From positions 1 to 6,531 of the forward strand of contig NZ_JAUSCG010000060.1 of the NCBI RefSeq assembly GCF_030651615.1: DNA of 6,531 nt, written 5' to 3'. Numbering within the stretch: position 1 is the first letter of the stretch; every line of letters begins with the position of its first letter. The notes under the pieces are model-generated. The model was not told the origin of the DNA. It did no database searches and worked only from the letters and a program-made list of their open reading frames with translations. Source of the stretch: Methanocalculus sp. Its GTDB lineage: Archaea > Halobacteriota > Methanomicrobia > Methanomicrobiales > Methanocorpusculaceae. Both the position numbers and the translations under genes were made by a program. This document shows positions 1-6,249 of the stretch, piece by piece.

Positions 1-115
1 CACTATCCGGCCGTTCCTCTCCGCGTGCAAAGGAGCCAAAGATGCCGATCCTGGCAATACCAAACCGCCGTTTCAGCATCGGTTTATGCTGTTGAAGAGA
101 TTTAAACGCGTTCAT
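1..115 (-). CDS. MNT-type minimal nucleotidyltransferase, 5' part only (probable MntA-like antitoxin)
   Basis: This is a partial gene. It starts at ATG 115-113 on the minus strand and runs off the left edge after 38 codons. The visible protein begins MNAFKSLQQHKPMLKRRFG and reaches IGIFGSFARGEERPDS at residues 23-38. That is the glycine-serine motif of the nucleotidyltransferase fold, with G27-S28 and R31-G32; the next residues, outside the window, should include the metal-binding S-D-x-D aspartates. A GGGAG ribosome binding site lies four bases before the ATG. Short proteins of this kind are typically about 100 residues. Family knowledge: most are the MNT half of HEPN-MNT toxin-antitoxin pairs, where the MNT protein AMPylates and silences a HEPN ribonuclease, usually encoded next door. 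Any partner here would be outside the window. The fold assignment is fairly secure; the antitoxin role is inferred from the family. Confidence 0.82.
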   Translation of the reverse strand, partial: MNAFKSLQQHKPMLKRRFGIARIGIFGSFARGEERPDS

Positions 116-281
116 ACTGCTCCCGTTTACGTGTCTTTGGAGAATTTAATCTAAAGTTATCTATCTCTAACTACTGATGCTTTCTTGTTCCTTCATTTTA
201 CATACCTAATCAAATTATTGTTCGATAATTATTATTAGTAATTCTATGTAGGTATATATTTTTATTAATCTATTCTCTTTC
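116..281. other. AT-rich intergenic region with small inverted repeats
   Basis: This gap separates the end of the permease gene from the start of the nucleotidyltransferase gene, both on the minus strand. It is much more AT-rich than the flanking genes. It holds several short inverted repeats: ATACCTA (202-208) with TAGGTAT (249-255), AATTAT (213-218) with ATAATT (225-230), and AGTTA (155-159) with TAACT (168-172). I see no convincing T-run terminator for the permease gene on the minus strand and no credible small gene. It most likely carries the promoter of the nucleotidyltransferase gene. Confidence 0.6.
253..263 (-). promoter_or_regulatory. Candidate archaeal TATA box for the nucleotidyltransferase gene
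   Basis: On the minus strand these bases read AAAAATATATA, the best TATA-like stretch upstream of the nucleotidyltransferase gene. A start about 25 bases further on would give a leader of roughly 115 bases, which is long, so a nearer and weaker box (around 140-150) is also possible. The call rests on base composition only. Confidence 0.3.
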
Positions 282-986
282 TCACGTTATCGTCCTCACA
301 ATCCGCTCCTTTGACAGCCGCCCCGCCCATCTCCTTCCAAGCGCCAGCAGCACAATCCCAAAGACTGCAAAGAAGACTTCTGTCTGGATCGTCACTCCTC
401 CTTCCGGTGATACAAGACCCTGTAAACCAAATATCAGGAAGATGAAGAGGAAGACAAATCCCATTCCAAGGAGCTGGTTCTCCCGCATCCCAAGATATAA
501 CTGGGCAGATCCGATGATCCCTGCGGATGCAGCTGCATAGACCGGGAGGATTACGATCACATGGAGAAGGAGGAGCCAGGGGAGGGTGATAGCAACAGAT
601 GAGAGTACGAAGGCGACAATGACGGTGATCAGAATCGAGATGATCGTCATCCCATATGCAGCAGCTGAAACACCGAGGACTTTCCCCTCCCAGATCTGCC
701 GGATGGAGACTGGTGCACAGAGGAGTGTCAGAATCGTCCCATCCTTCTTCTCGCGGAAGAAGGCGTCAGATGAGAAGAGGTACCCCATGAAGAGTGCCAG
801 CACCACCGAGAGGTTGGCAAGATGGCCTCCAAGGGCGGTGCCGGGATCTCCCCCGGTGCCTGCGAGGATACCCAGTGTTGTGAAGACCGGGAACCAGACT
901 GCAAAGATGAAGCTTGCGATCAGGACGCCTTTATTGGTGATCGCCTGAAGAAACTCCTTCCTTGCAATGACGAGCCGTTCATTCAT
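282..986 (-). CDS. ABC-2 type transporter permease
   Basis: This 234-residue membrane protein is the membrane partner of the ATPase encoded just upstream. Hydrophobic segments lie near residues 20-42, 56-73, 106-131, 134-160, 172-192 and 203-217, giving the six spans usual for single-domain ABC-2 permeases. A short N-terminal segment with charged residues (MNERLVIARKEF) precedes span 1. The cytoplasmic stretch between spans 2 and 3 (residues 77-102) contains FREKKDGT, then LLCAPVSIRQIWEGK; this is the ABC-2 coupling region that normally contacts the ATPase. There is no large extracellular domain. The ATG overlaps the ATPase stop codon by four bases (ATGA), and a strong GGAGG sits seven bases before it at 994-998, so the start is well supported and the pair is surely cotranscribed. 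The direction is probably export, but the substrate cannot be read from the sequence. Confidence 0.9.
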   Translation of the reverse strand: MNERLVIARKEFLQAITNKGVLIASFIFAVWFPVFTTLGILAGTGGDPGTALGGHLANLSVVLALFMGYLFSSDAFFREKKDGTILTLLCAPVSIRQIWEGKVLGVSAAAYGMTIISILITVIVAFVLSSVAITLPWLLLLHVIVILPVYAAASAGIIGSAQLYLGMRENQLLGMGFVFLFIFLIFGLQGLVSPEGGVTIQTEVFFAVFGIVLLALGRRWAGRLSKERIVRTIT

Positions 987-1915
987 GATCTCCCCTCCAC
1001 AGAATGGACGTATCTCAGATAGACCTCCTCAAGATCAGCTGATCTCTTCTTTATCTCCTCTATTCTGTACCCGCCACTCACGAGTGCGGATATGAGGTCA
1101 GGGACCGATCCCTCCTCTGCAAGTCTGCATACAATGCCCTCCCCCTCCTCCTGAATATCAAGAACCATGCTGAGCGACTCAAGAGATGCAATCGTCTGCC
1201 TGGACGGTCTTCCCCCTTCAAAAGCGATCCAGACCGATGACTCCTTCCCGGCTCCGGCAAGCCGTGCTACAGAATCATATGCCTGGATCTTCCCTTCTGC
1301 AAGGATCGCGACACGGCTGCAGATCCGCTGCACCTCATCGAGATGATGCGAGTTAATGAAGACGGTCATCCCCTCCTTCTCTGAGAGGGAGAGGATGAGG
1401 TCCCGCACCATCCGCTGGGCATCAGGGTCAAGACCGGAAGAGGGTTCATCAAGGAAGACGACATCGGGCCGGTGGAGGATTGCACGGGCGATCCCCAGTT
1501 TCCTCTTCATCCCTGTTGAAAAAGTCCCGACAGCATCCGAACTCCGGTCAGAGAGGCCGATTACCCTGAGCAGCTCTTCGATCCTGCCTTCCGGTTCATC
1601 CATACCATAGAGGCCGGCATAGTACCTGAGGTTCTCATACGCACTCTGCCGCTCAGAAAAGCCATTATTCTCAAAGAGCACGCCGACACGCCTCCGCGCC
1701 TCATCATCTGATCCGAGATCCGCACCAAAGACCTCTGCTGTTCCGGTCTCCGGGGAGAGGAGGCCGAGGAAGAGGTTAATCGTCGTCGTCTTTCCTGCCC
1801 CGTTTGGCCCGAGGTATCCAAAGATCTCGCCCTTCTCCACAGAGAATGTTACATCCCTGAGGACCTGCCGTCCATCAAAAGATTTGGAGAGGTGTTCCGC
1901 TCTGATTGCCTGCAT
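983..1915 (-). CDS. ABC transporter ATP-binding protein (ABC-2 / drug-export type)
   Basis: This 310-residue cytoplasmic ATPase powers the adjacent permease. Visible motifs in order are: Walker A GPNGAGKTT (36-44, K42); a Q-loop region VLFENNGFSER (79-89) in which the usual glutamine is replaced by E82-N83; an ABC signature FSTGMKRK (132-139), with STGMK in place of LSGGQ; Walker B DVVFLDEP (151-158, catalytic E157); D-loop SGLD (160-163); and switch histidine H190 in INSHHLDE. The tail from about residue 215 resembles the C-terminal extension (DUF4162-like) of CcmA/NatA-type exporters. The degenerate Q-loop and signature are seen in other ABC-2 ATPases, so activity is expected. The ATG at 1915 has AGAGG six bases upstream. 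It follows the helicase gene by 43 bases in the same direction, and that gap contains an inverted repeat. Substrate unknown; drug, peptide or lipid export and sodium export (Nat-like) are all possible. Confidence 0.93.
   Translation of the reverse strand: MQAIRAEHLSKSFDGRQVLRDVTFSVEKGEIFGYLGPNGAGKTTTINLFLGLLSPETGTAEVFGADLGSDDEARRRVGVLFENNGFSERQSAYENLRYYAGLYGMDEPEGRIEELLRVIGLSDRSSDAVGTFSTGMKRKLGIARAILHRPDVVFLDEPSSGLDPDAQRMVRDLILSLSEKEGMTVFINSHHLDEVQRICSRVAILAEGKIQAYDSVARLAGAGKESSVWIAFEGGRPSRQTIASLESLSMVLDIQEEGEGIVCRLAEEGSVPDLISALVSGGYRIEEIKKRSADLEEVYLRYVHSVEGRS
994..998 (-). promoter_or_regulatory. Ribosome binding site of the ABC permease
   Basis: On the minus strand these bases read GGAGG, seven bases before the permease ATG and inside the 3' end of the ATPase gene. 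It supports the ATG that overlaps the ATPase stop codon. Confidence 0.75.
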
Positions 1916-1927
1916 GATGTGCCTCTA

Positions 1928-1949
1928 AATGTAAAACATCATTTACATT
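1928..1949. promoter_or_regulatory. Perfect inverted repeat upstream of the ABC transporter (candidate operator)
   Basis: AATGTAAA (1928-1935) and TTTACATT (1942-1949) form a perfect 8+8 inverted repeat around a six-base spacer. It sits in the 43-base gap between the helicase stop codon and the ATPase start, ending 13 bases before the ATG on the minus strand. The half-site size and spacing suit a dimeric winged-helix or similar regulator. It could also fold in RNA as a weak AT-rich hairpin, but no T-run follows, which argues against a terminator. No regulator gene is in the window. Confidence 0.55.
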
Positions 1950-1958
1950 CGATCGTTA

Positions 1959-4217
1959 TCAACGCATCGGATTGCAGCCTTCGATCGCCTCCCTCATCAT
2001 GAGAAGGAGTCTTGCTGCACCTTCTTTATCAAGAGGCTTGTTATCGTTTCCGCATTTTGGAGAGAAGATACAGGCAGGACATCCGTCAATACACCTGCAT
2101 TCGGAGACGATCATCTCTGCAAGAGTAACGACCCTCTCTATCAGTTCATATGCTTTTGCAGAGAGGCCTGCACCTCCAATGTATCCGTCATAGATGATGA
2201 TCGCAGGCCCTTCTGCTGAAGGATGGTATGAGGTGGAGATGCCCCCGATATCATGGCGGTCGCAGATGACAACACCGGGCATCGCTGCAATCAGCGCATG
2301 TTCTGCGGCATGAAGTGCTCCGTTCGGATCAGCGAACCCTGAGAAGATCTCCTCATCACAGGCGATCAGGAGACCCTGGGTGGAGAAGGAGAGAGGCGGT
2401 ACATCCAGTTCGTTTGATCCGATCACAGTATCATACCTCACGATCCGGTATCCGAGGATCTGTTCGGTGACCGTCACTTCAACAGACGAGAGTGAGAACC
2501 CTCCGGATCGTCCTGATGTGAGTATCCGGTCGACCGAGACACTGTTTCTGGAGAGTGTCCGGGTCAGATAATCGATATCCATCGCCTCGACACGGATGAT
2601 TCCTTCCTCCCGGTCAACGGATCTGACGATGAAACTCTCCCCTTGATGGAGGAGGACCGCACCGACATACGCCTCCCGGTACGCCTGTGCAGCATCCATC
2701 GTCTCGATGATTACACCACCTCTCATGATCCGATACCCCCCTGATGCGGAACCCGAGAGGCTGATGAGTTCGGATGGGCGTCGTGATCCTGCATAAACAC
2801 AACCCTTTGCCGTCACTGCAAGGATACCATCGGATGTGAGGGCCTTTACATATCCGTCCAGATCAGATCCGAAATATGCCTCATCGCGCTTCCGTATCGG
2901 TATCTCAGATGCCGCACAGAGGATATGGCCGGAGAGGATCATTGGATTTTCCATATCAATTGCCGCATGTTCCGGTGCGACCGAGAAGAAGCGCTCGGGA
3001 TGATGCATGTAGTACTGGTCGATCGGATCATATCGTGCAACCATCGTCACCACACTCTCCGCCCCACTCCTCCCTGCACGCCCTGCCTGCTGCCAGAACG
3101 AGAGGGTGGTCCCGGGATAGCCTGACATCAGAACGGCATCAAGAGTGCCGATATCTACGCCAAGTTCAAGAGCGTTTGTCGAGATGACGCCCCGTAGTGT
3201 GCCGTCTTTTAATGCTGCCTCGATCTCTCTTCGTTCATCAGCAAGGTACCCTGCCCGGTATGCTGAGATCCGATCAGCAAGACCCGGATCTCCTGCAAGC
3301 ATCTCCCGCGTCCTTCGCGCAATAATCTCTGTCATTCTTCGTGACGGGGTGAAACAGATCGTCTGAATATCATGCTTTACGTGGGCTGTGAGAAGGTCGG
3401 TAACCTCTGTAGTCAGGGAGCTTGTGGGATCACGCTCGTATGGGTTATAAAAGATGATAGTGCGGCGGTTCTGTGGAGCTCCATCCCCATTGATGATCCG
3501 GCAGGTGCGGCCGATAAGCCGGGACCCAAACTCTTCAGGATTGCCAAGTGTCGCTGATGCGAGGATGAAGGTGGGATCTGCATCATAGAAGGTGAGGACA
3601 CGCTGAAGTCTTCTCATCAAAAGAGCAATATGGGAGCCGAAGATTCCCCTGTACCGGTGCGCCTCATCGATGACGACAAATGTGACGCCTCCGAAGAAAT
3701 CTGCCCATTGCCTCCGCCAGGGGAGGATATGGTGGATCTCATGCATATTTGAGATGATGATCCGTGATCGATCCCTGATCTTTGGTCTGATATCACGGGG
3801 AGTGTCACCATCATAGACGGCAGGATATGCCTTTGCACCTGTTGCCCTGTCTATTGCTTCCAGTGCGGTGAGCTGATCGCGGGCAAGTGCCTTTGTAGGA
3901 TACAGAAGGAGTGCCCGTGCGTTTGGGTCGGAGAGGAGTCGGTCAAAGATCGGAAGCGCAAATGCCAGGGTCTTTCCGGATGCAGTCGGAGTCGTGAGAA
4001 TCATATCTTCTCCGGCACGTGCCGCATGAAAAGATTCAGCCTGATGAATATATGGCCGGATTCCTTCACTATCAAGGTATCGTTTCAGAGTCGGATGGAG
4101 GTTCTCAGGAATGGCTGCATATTGCGCCTCCCGTCCCGGGAATGTCCTGATGAAGAGGGCATCATCCGGATAACCATAGCGGTCTTTGAGTGTTTCGATG
4201 AGTGAGGATGACGTCAC
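1959..4217 (-). CDS. mrfA: DEAH-box DNA helicase with C-terminal DUF1998 zinc-binding domain, MrfA/YprA-like
   Basis: This 752-residue superfamily 2 helicase is about the length of Bacillus MrfA. Motifs are complete: Q-like YIHQAE (56-61), motif I TPTASGKT (76-83), Ia PTKALARDQ (107-115), II DEAH (184-187) followed by RYRGIFGSH, III SAT (221-223), IV FTPSRR (289-294), V STNALELGVDIG (346-357) and VI QQAGRAGR (376-383). Residues 390-690 match the MrfA/Hrq1 accessory region. The C-terminus has the DUF1998 cysteine cluster (C707, C709, C713, C716, C722 within SECRCIDGCPACIFSPKCGN), with four of these probably binding zinc, then PLDKEGA. Family knowledge: MrfA is a 3'-5' helicase that works with the nuclease MrfB in removing mitomycin-type adducts, independent of UvrABC. 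The GTG start at 4217 overlaps the exonuclease stop codon (GTGA) and has GGGAG eight bases upstream, which implies translational coupling. The family call is secure; the substrate in archaea is inferred. Confidence 0.93.
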   Translation of the reverse strand: MTSSSLIETLKDRYGYPDDALFIRTFPGREAQYAAIPENLHPTLKRYLDSEGIRPYIHQAESFHAARAGEDMILTTPTASGKTLAFALPIFDRLLSDPNARALLLYPTKALARDQLTALEAIDRATGAKAYPAVYDGDTPRDIRPKIRDRSRIIISNMHEIHHILPWRRQWADFFGGVTFVVIDEAHRYRGIFGSHIALLMRRLQRVLTFYDADPTFILASATLGNPEEFGSRLIGRTCRIINGDGAPQNRRTIIFYNPYERDPTSSLTTEVTDLLTAHVKHDIQTICFTPSRRMTEIIARRTREMLAGDPGLADRISAYRAGYLADERREIEAALKDGTLRGVISTNALELGVDIGTLDAVLMSGYPGTTLSFWQQAGRAGRSGAESVVTMVARYDPIDQYYMHHPERFFSVAPEHAAIDMENPMILSGHILCAASEIPIRKRDEAYFGSDLDGYVKALTSDGILAVTAKGCVYAGSRRPSELISLSGSASGGYRIMRGGVIIETMDAAQAYREAYVGAVLLHQGESFIVRSVDREEGIIRVEAMDIDYLTRTLSRNSVSVDRILTSGRSGGFSLSSVEVTVTEQILGYRIVRYDTVIGSNELDVPPLSFSTQGLLIACDEEIFSGFADPNGALHAAEHALIAAMPGVVICDRHDIGGISTSYHPSAEGPAIIIYDGYIGGAGLSAKAYELIERVVTLAEMIVSECRCIDGCPACIFSPKCGNDNKPLDKEGAARLLLMMREAIEGCNPMR

Positions 4218-5290
4218 CAGGACAACTCCCGAAAGTGGTGGTACAGATCCACGAGTGAGAGGACATCCTGCCGATTATGCTGTACGATTGGGATCAAAGG
4301 GCCGGGATTCTTCGTTCTCCGATATATGTCATAGAACTCAGGCACCATCGCCCCCGGAAGATCCGATTCCCGGGAAATTCCAAGCACCTGCTCTTCGATG
4401 GTGCACAGGCGGCAGTTCTTCTGGCTTCTGCCGACGGTTCTCCGTGTGATGTGGAGGAGATCGATCTGATGCTTCGAAAATGAGTGATCGATCCCATAGT
4501 AGGCGAACCGATCAGCGAGGTACGGGACATCAAACGACCTCCCGTTATAGCTGATGAGTGTGGCGCCCTCAGGAACCGATGCCTGCCATGCAAGGAGTGC
4601 AGGTAACTCCTCATCGATATCACGGGCAAGAAACTGATTGAGTGTAACCTTTCCATCTCTGACTGAAGCTGACCCGATCAGAAAGACAGGTCGTGAAAAG
4701 ACTCCAAGTGTCTCAATATCTAAAAAAACGAAGTTCTCATCCGGGGAGAGAGCGGATGCGGTGATCATCAGGGGATGTGTTCTTCCGATCCTCTCACTGA
4801 TCAATGACTCAACCTTACTGTTCTCTCCATCTTCAATGCATCTTAGTATCCTTTGCGCATCCGCCTGGTACCGTCTGATATACCGGAGATCCCGGATCGT
4901 CTGGCATCCCCGTTGTTTCAGGTGCCTTTCACGAACAGGACCTATCCCGGGGATGAGCCTCAGGCATCTGATCAGTTCTGCCCGTGCAGCTGAAGCATCA
5001 AGAGGAAAACCTCTGTGACCCAGTTCTTCAGAGATCAGATAATACCCCCCCTTATCTGTCATGCACACGGTGCCCTTGATGAGGTCTCCGATGTCACACC
5101 CGGCATAGGTTGAAGAGAGCTCCTCCCGTTCGGTGATACATCGCTGATAAACCGAGGCGAGAACCGGGGATTGTGTTAAACTCTCCCGGAATCGATTATC
5201 ATGCTGGATAACCGAATACTCACCGGAGCTGTCGATACATCTTCGCCAGAATGACGATGCATCCTCGAATGCTCCGGCAGATCGTCCCAT
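4214..5290 (-). CDS. mrfB: MrfB/YprB-like DEDDh exonuclease with helix-hairpin-helix domain
   Basis: This 358-residue protein has three parts. Residues 1-105 are not recognised, apart from a GYYLISEEL stretch (82-90) like the segment preceding the nuclease fold in relatives. Residues 106-140 contain a helix-hairpin-helix, LIPGIGPVRERHL (112-124), a non-specific DNA-binding element. Residues 185-355 form an RNase H-like exonuclease: FLDIETLG (D191, E193), LISYNGRSFD (D254), HQIDLLHITRR (274-284) and HNRQDVLSL (H338, D342), so the DEDDh set is complete. Family knowledge: Bacillus MrfB is a metal-dependent DNA exonuclease acting with MrfA, and it carries C-terminal TPR-like repeats that are absent here. 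The ATG at 5290 is the only standard start codon in this frame downstream of the stop at 5368-5366. Its Shine-Dalgarno is weak (GAG, six bases upstream), while the untranslated codons before it look coding-like. It is the first gene of the minus-strand cluster and overlaps the helicase by four bases. Confidence 0.88.
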   Translation of the reverse strand: MGRSAGAFEDASSFWRRCIDSSGEYSVIQHDNRFRESLTQSPVLASVYQRCITEREELSSTYAGCDIGDLIKGTVCMTDKGGYYLISEELGHRGFPLDASAARAELIRCLRLIPGIGPVRERHLKQRGCQTIRDLRYIRRYQADAQRILRCIEDGENSKVESLISERIGRTHPLMITASALSPDENFVFLDIETLGVFSRPVFLIGSASVRDGKVTLNQFLARDIDEELPALLAWQASVPEGATLISYNGRSFDVPYLADRFAYYGIDHSFSKHQIDLLHITRRTVGRSQKNCRLCTIEEQVLGISRESDLPGAMVPEFYDIYRRTKNPGPLIPIVQHNRQDVLSLVDLYHHFRELSW

Positions 5291-5296
5291 ACCGTA

Positions 5297-5356
5297 CTCA
5301 TACGATTCTTCTGTGATAAACTCCGTGAGCGGGGGGTGAAAGTGATACGGGGGATT
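5297..5356 (-). repeat. Copy A of a roughly 55-bp intergenic element
   Basis: Read on the minus strand this has CACTTTCACCCCCC, then a GAG-containing stretch, then TCGTATGAGTAC, ending just before the exonuclease ATG. The same order (CACTTTCGCCCTCCC, GAGTAT, TCATATGAGTAT) recurs in copy B at 6381-6434 in the same orientation, with copy A longer by four codons. In one shared minus-strand frame both copies read HFxPP, then E-F/Y, then SYEY, with several differences at synonymous third positions. It may be a dispersed element, a conserved leader RNA or a coding relic. The alignment was done by eye. Confidence 0.4.
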
Positions 5357-5363
5357 GTCAATT

Positions 5364-5380
5364 ATCTATCAGAGATAGAT
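5364..5380. promoter_or_regulatory. 17-bp palindrome in the divergent promoter region
   Basis: ATCTATC (5364-5370) and GATAGAT (5374-5380) form a perfect 7+7 inverted repeat around AGA. It lies in the 145-base gap between the divergent exonuclease and HAD phosphatase starts and overlaps the most AT-rich stretch, where TATA-like sequence for both directions would be expected (GATAATTG on the minus strand, CAATTATC on the plus strand). The position suits an operator that controls both promoters, with predicted starts near 5340 (minus) and 5390 (plus). The regulator is unknown. Confidence 0.5.
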
Positions 5381-5423
5381 GTATGGTTGTACCTGCCGGG
5401 TTCATCAACAATTGATCGGTCAA

Positions 5424-5428
5424 GGGAG
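5424..5428 (+). promoter_or_regulatory. Ribosome binding site that fixes the HAD phosphatase start
   Basis: GGGAG lies seven bases before the ATG at 5436. The upstream in-frame ATG at 5379 has no comparable site and lies within the palindrome, so the shorter protein is preferred. Confidence 0.8.
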
Positions 5429-5435
5429 AACAGAA

Positions 5436-6218
5436 ATGGTCATAAAAGCGCTTCTCATAGATATTGATGGTGTACTTTCCATCGGGGATCAACCGATTCC
5501 GGGAGCACCTGACGCGATTCGGTGGCTGGATGAAGAAGGAATCAGATATCGTTTCGTCTCAAACTCAACACAACGGAGCAGGAAGCTGATTGCCGAACGC
5601 CTCAACAGAATCGGCTTCTCCATCACGCCGGATCAGATCTCAACACCGGTCATTGCAGCACTCCGCCTCCTTGAAGAGAAAGAAATCTCCCAATGTCAAC
5701 TCCTGATGACGGATGCAGCCAGGTCTGAGTTCCTTGATGCCGGTATCGCCTATGCCGAGCAGGGTGCCGAAGCGGTGATCGTTGGGGATGCAGGGGTAGG
5801 GTTTACCTTCGATGCGTTGAATGTGGCTTTTCGGCAGATAAACGAAGGCGCCTCTTTAATCGCACTCGAACGCGACCGGTACTGGATGGCCCCTGATGGC
5901 CTCACCCTTGGTGCGGGCCCGTTTGTAGCGGCTCTTGAGTATGCATCCGGAACAACTGCGCGGGTGATGGGAAAACCTTCCCCTGATGCCTTCCTCCAAG
6001 CATTGGCACTGATGGGCACATCACCTGAAGAGACGGCGATGATCGGTGATGACATACGAACCGACATCGCTGGTGCACAGGCAGCTGGTCTCTTCGGGGT
6101 GCTTGTTAAGACCGGCAAGTACTCTGATCAGGTACTGAAAGAGTCGTCTTTCACTCCTGACAGGACTCTTCCCTCAATTGCATTTGTGCGTAATCTTTTT
6201 GATGCACTCAGGCGATGA
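5436..6218 (+). CDS. HAD-superfamily IIA phosphatase (TIGR01458/LHPP-like)
   Basis: This predicted cytosolic, magnesium-dependent phosphohydrolase has 260 residues from the chosen ATG. Motif I is LLIDIDGVL (nucleophile D9, acid/base D11); motif II is FVSNST (40-45, S42 in the usual S/T place); motif III is K180 in VMGKPSPDAF; motif IV is MIGDDIRTDIAGAQ (202-215, D205, D206, D210). The segment between motifs II and III, about residues 65-175, is the C2 cap of the IIA subfamily, related to NagD, phosphoglycolate and p-nitrophenyl phosphatases. Its length and the cap sequence (for example GPFVAALEYASG) fit the LHPP/TIGR01458 group best. An in-frame ATG at 5379 would add 19 residues unlike the family, and GGGAG favours 5436. 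It is transcribed away from the exonuclease-helicase cluster and ends without a clear terminator. The natural substrate cannot be predicted; a housekeeping or metabolite-repair phosphatase is plausible. Confidence 0.9.
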   Translation: MVIKALLIDIDGVLSIGDQPIPGAPDAIRWLDEEGIRYRFVSNSTQRSRKLIAERLNRIGFSITPDQISTPVIAALRLLEEKEISQCQLLMTDAARSEFLDAGIAYAEQGAEAVIVGDAGVGFTFDALNVAFRQINEGASLIALERDRYWMAPDGLTLGAGPFVAALEYASGTTARVMGKPSPDAFLQALALMGTSPEETAMIGDDIRTDIAGAQAAGLFGVLVKTGKYSDQVLKESSFTPDRTLPSIAFVRNLFDALRR

Positions 6219-6249
6219 TGATCTGATCTGTTGCACAGTGTCCGGTATG

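Noticed and set aside
160..204. Nine-codon minus-strand frame MKEQESISS as a leader peptide
   Set aside because: No ribosome binding site and a length easily expected by chance.
1928..1949. Reading the inverted repeat as an intrinsic terminator of the helicase gene
   Set aside because: The stem is AT-rich and no T-run follows on the minus strand, so an operator is the better explanation.
2876..3187. Plus-strand frame of 103 codons within the helicase gene
   Set aside because: Antisense shadow of a well-conserved helicase region (motifs V and VI), with an arginine/serine-rich composition typical of shadow frames.
5176..5361. Minus-strand 61-codon frame across the exonuclease start
   Set aside because: It is out of frame with the exonuclease and shows no domain; it is a shadow.
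5379..5435. N-terminal extension of the HAD phosphatase from the ATG at 5379
   Set aside because: The 19 extra residues precede the usual family start, the ATG lies in the palindrome, and the GGGAG site supports 5436.
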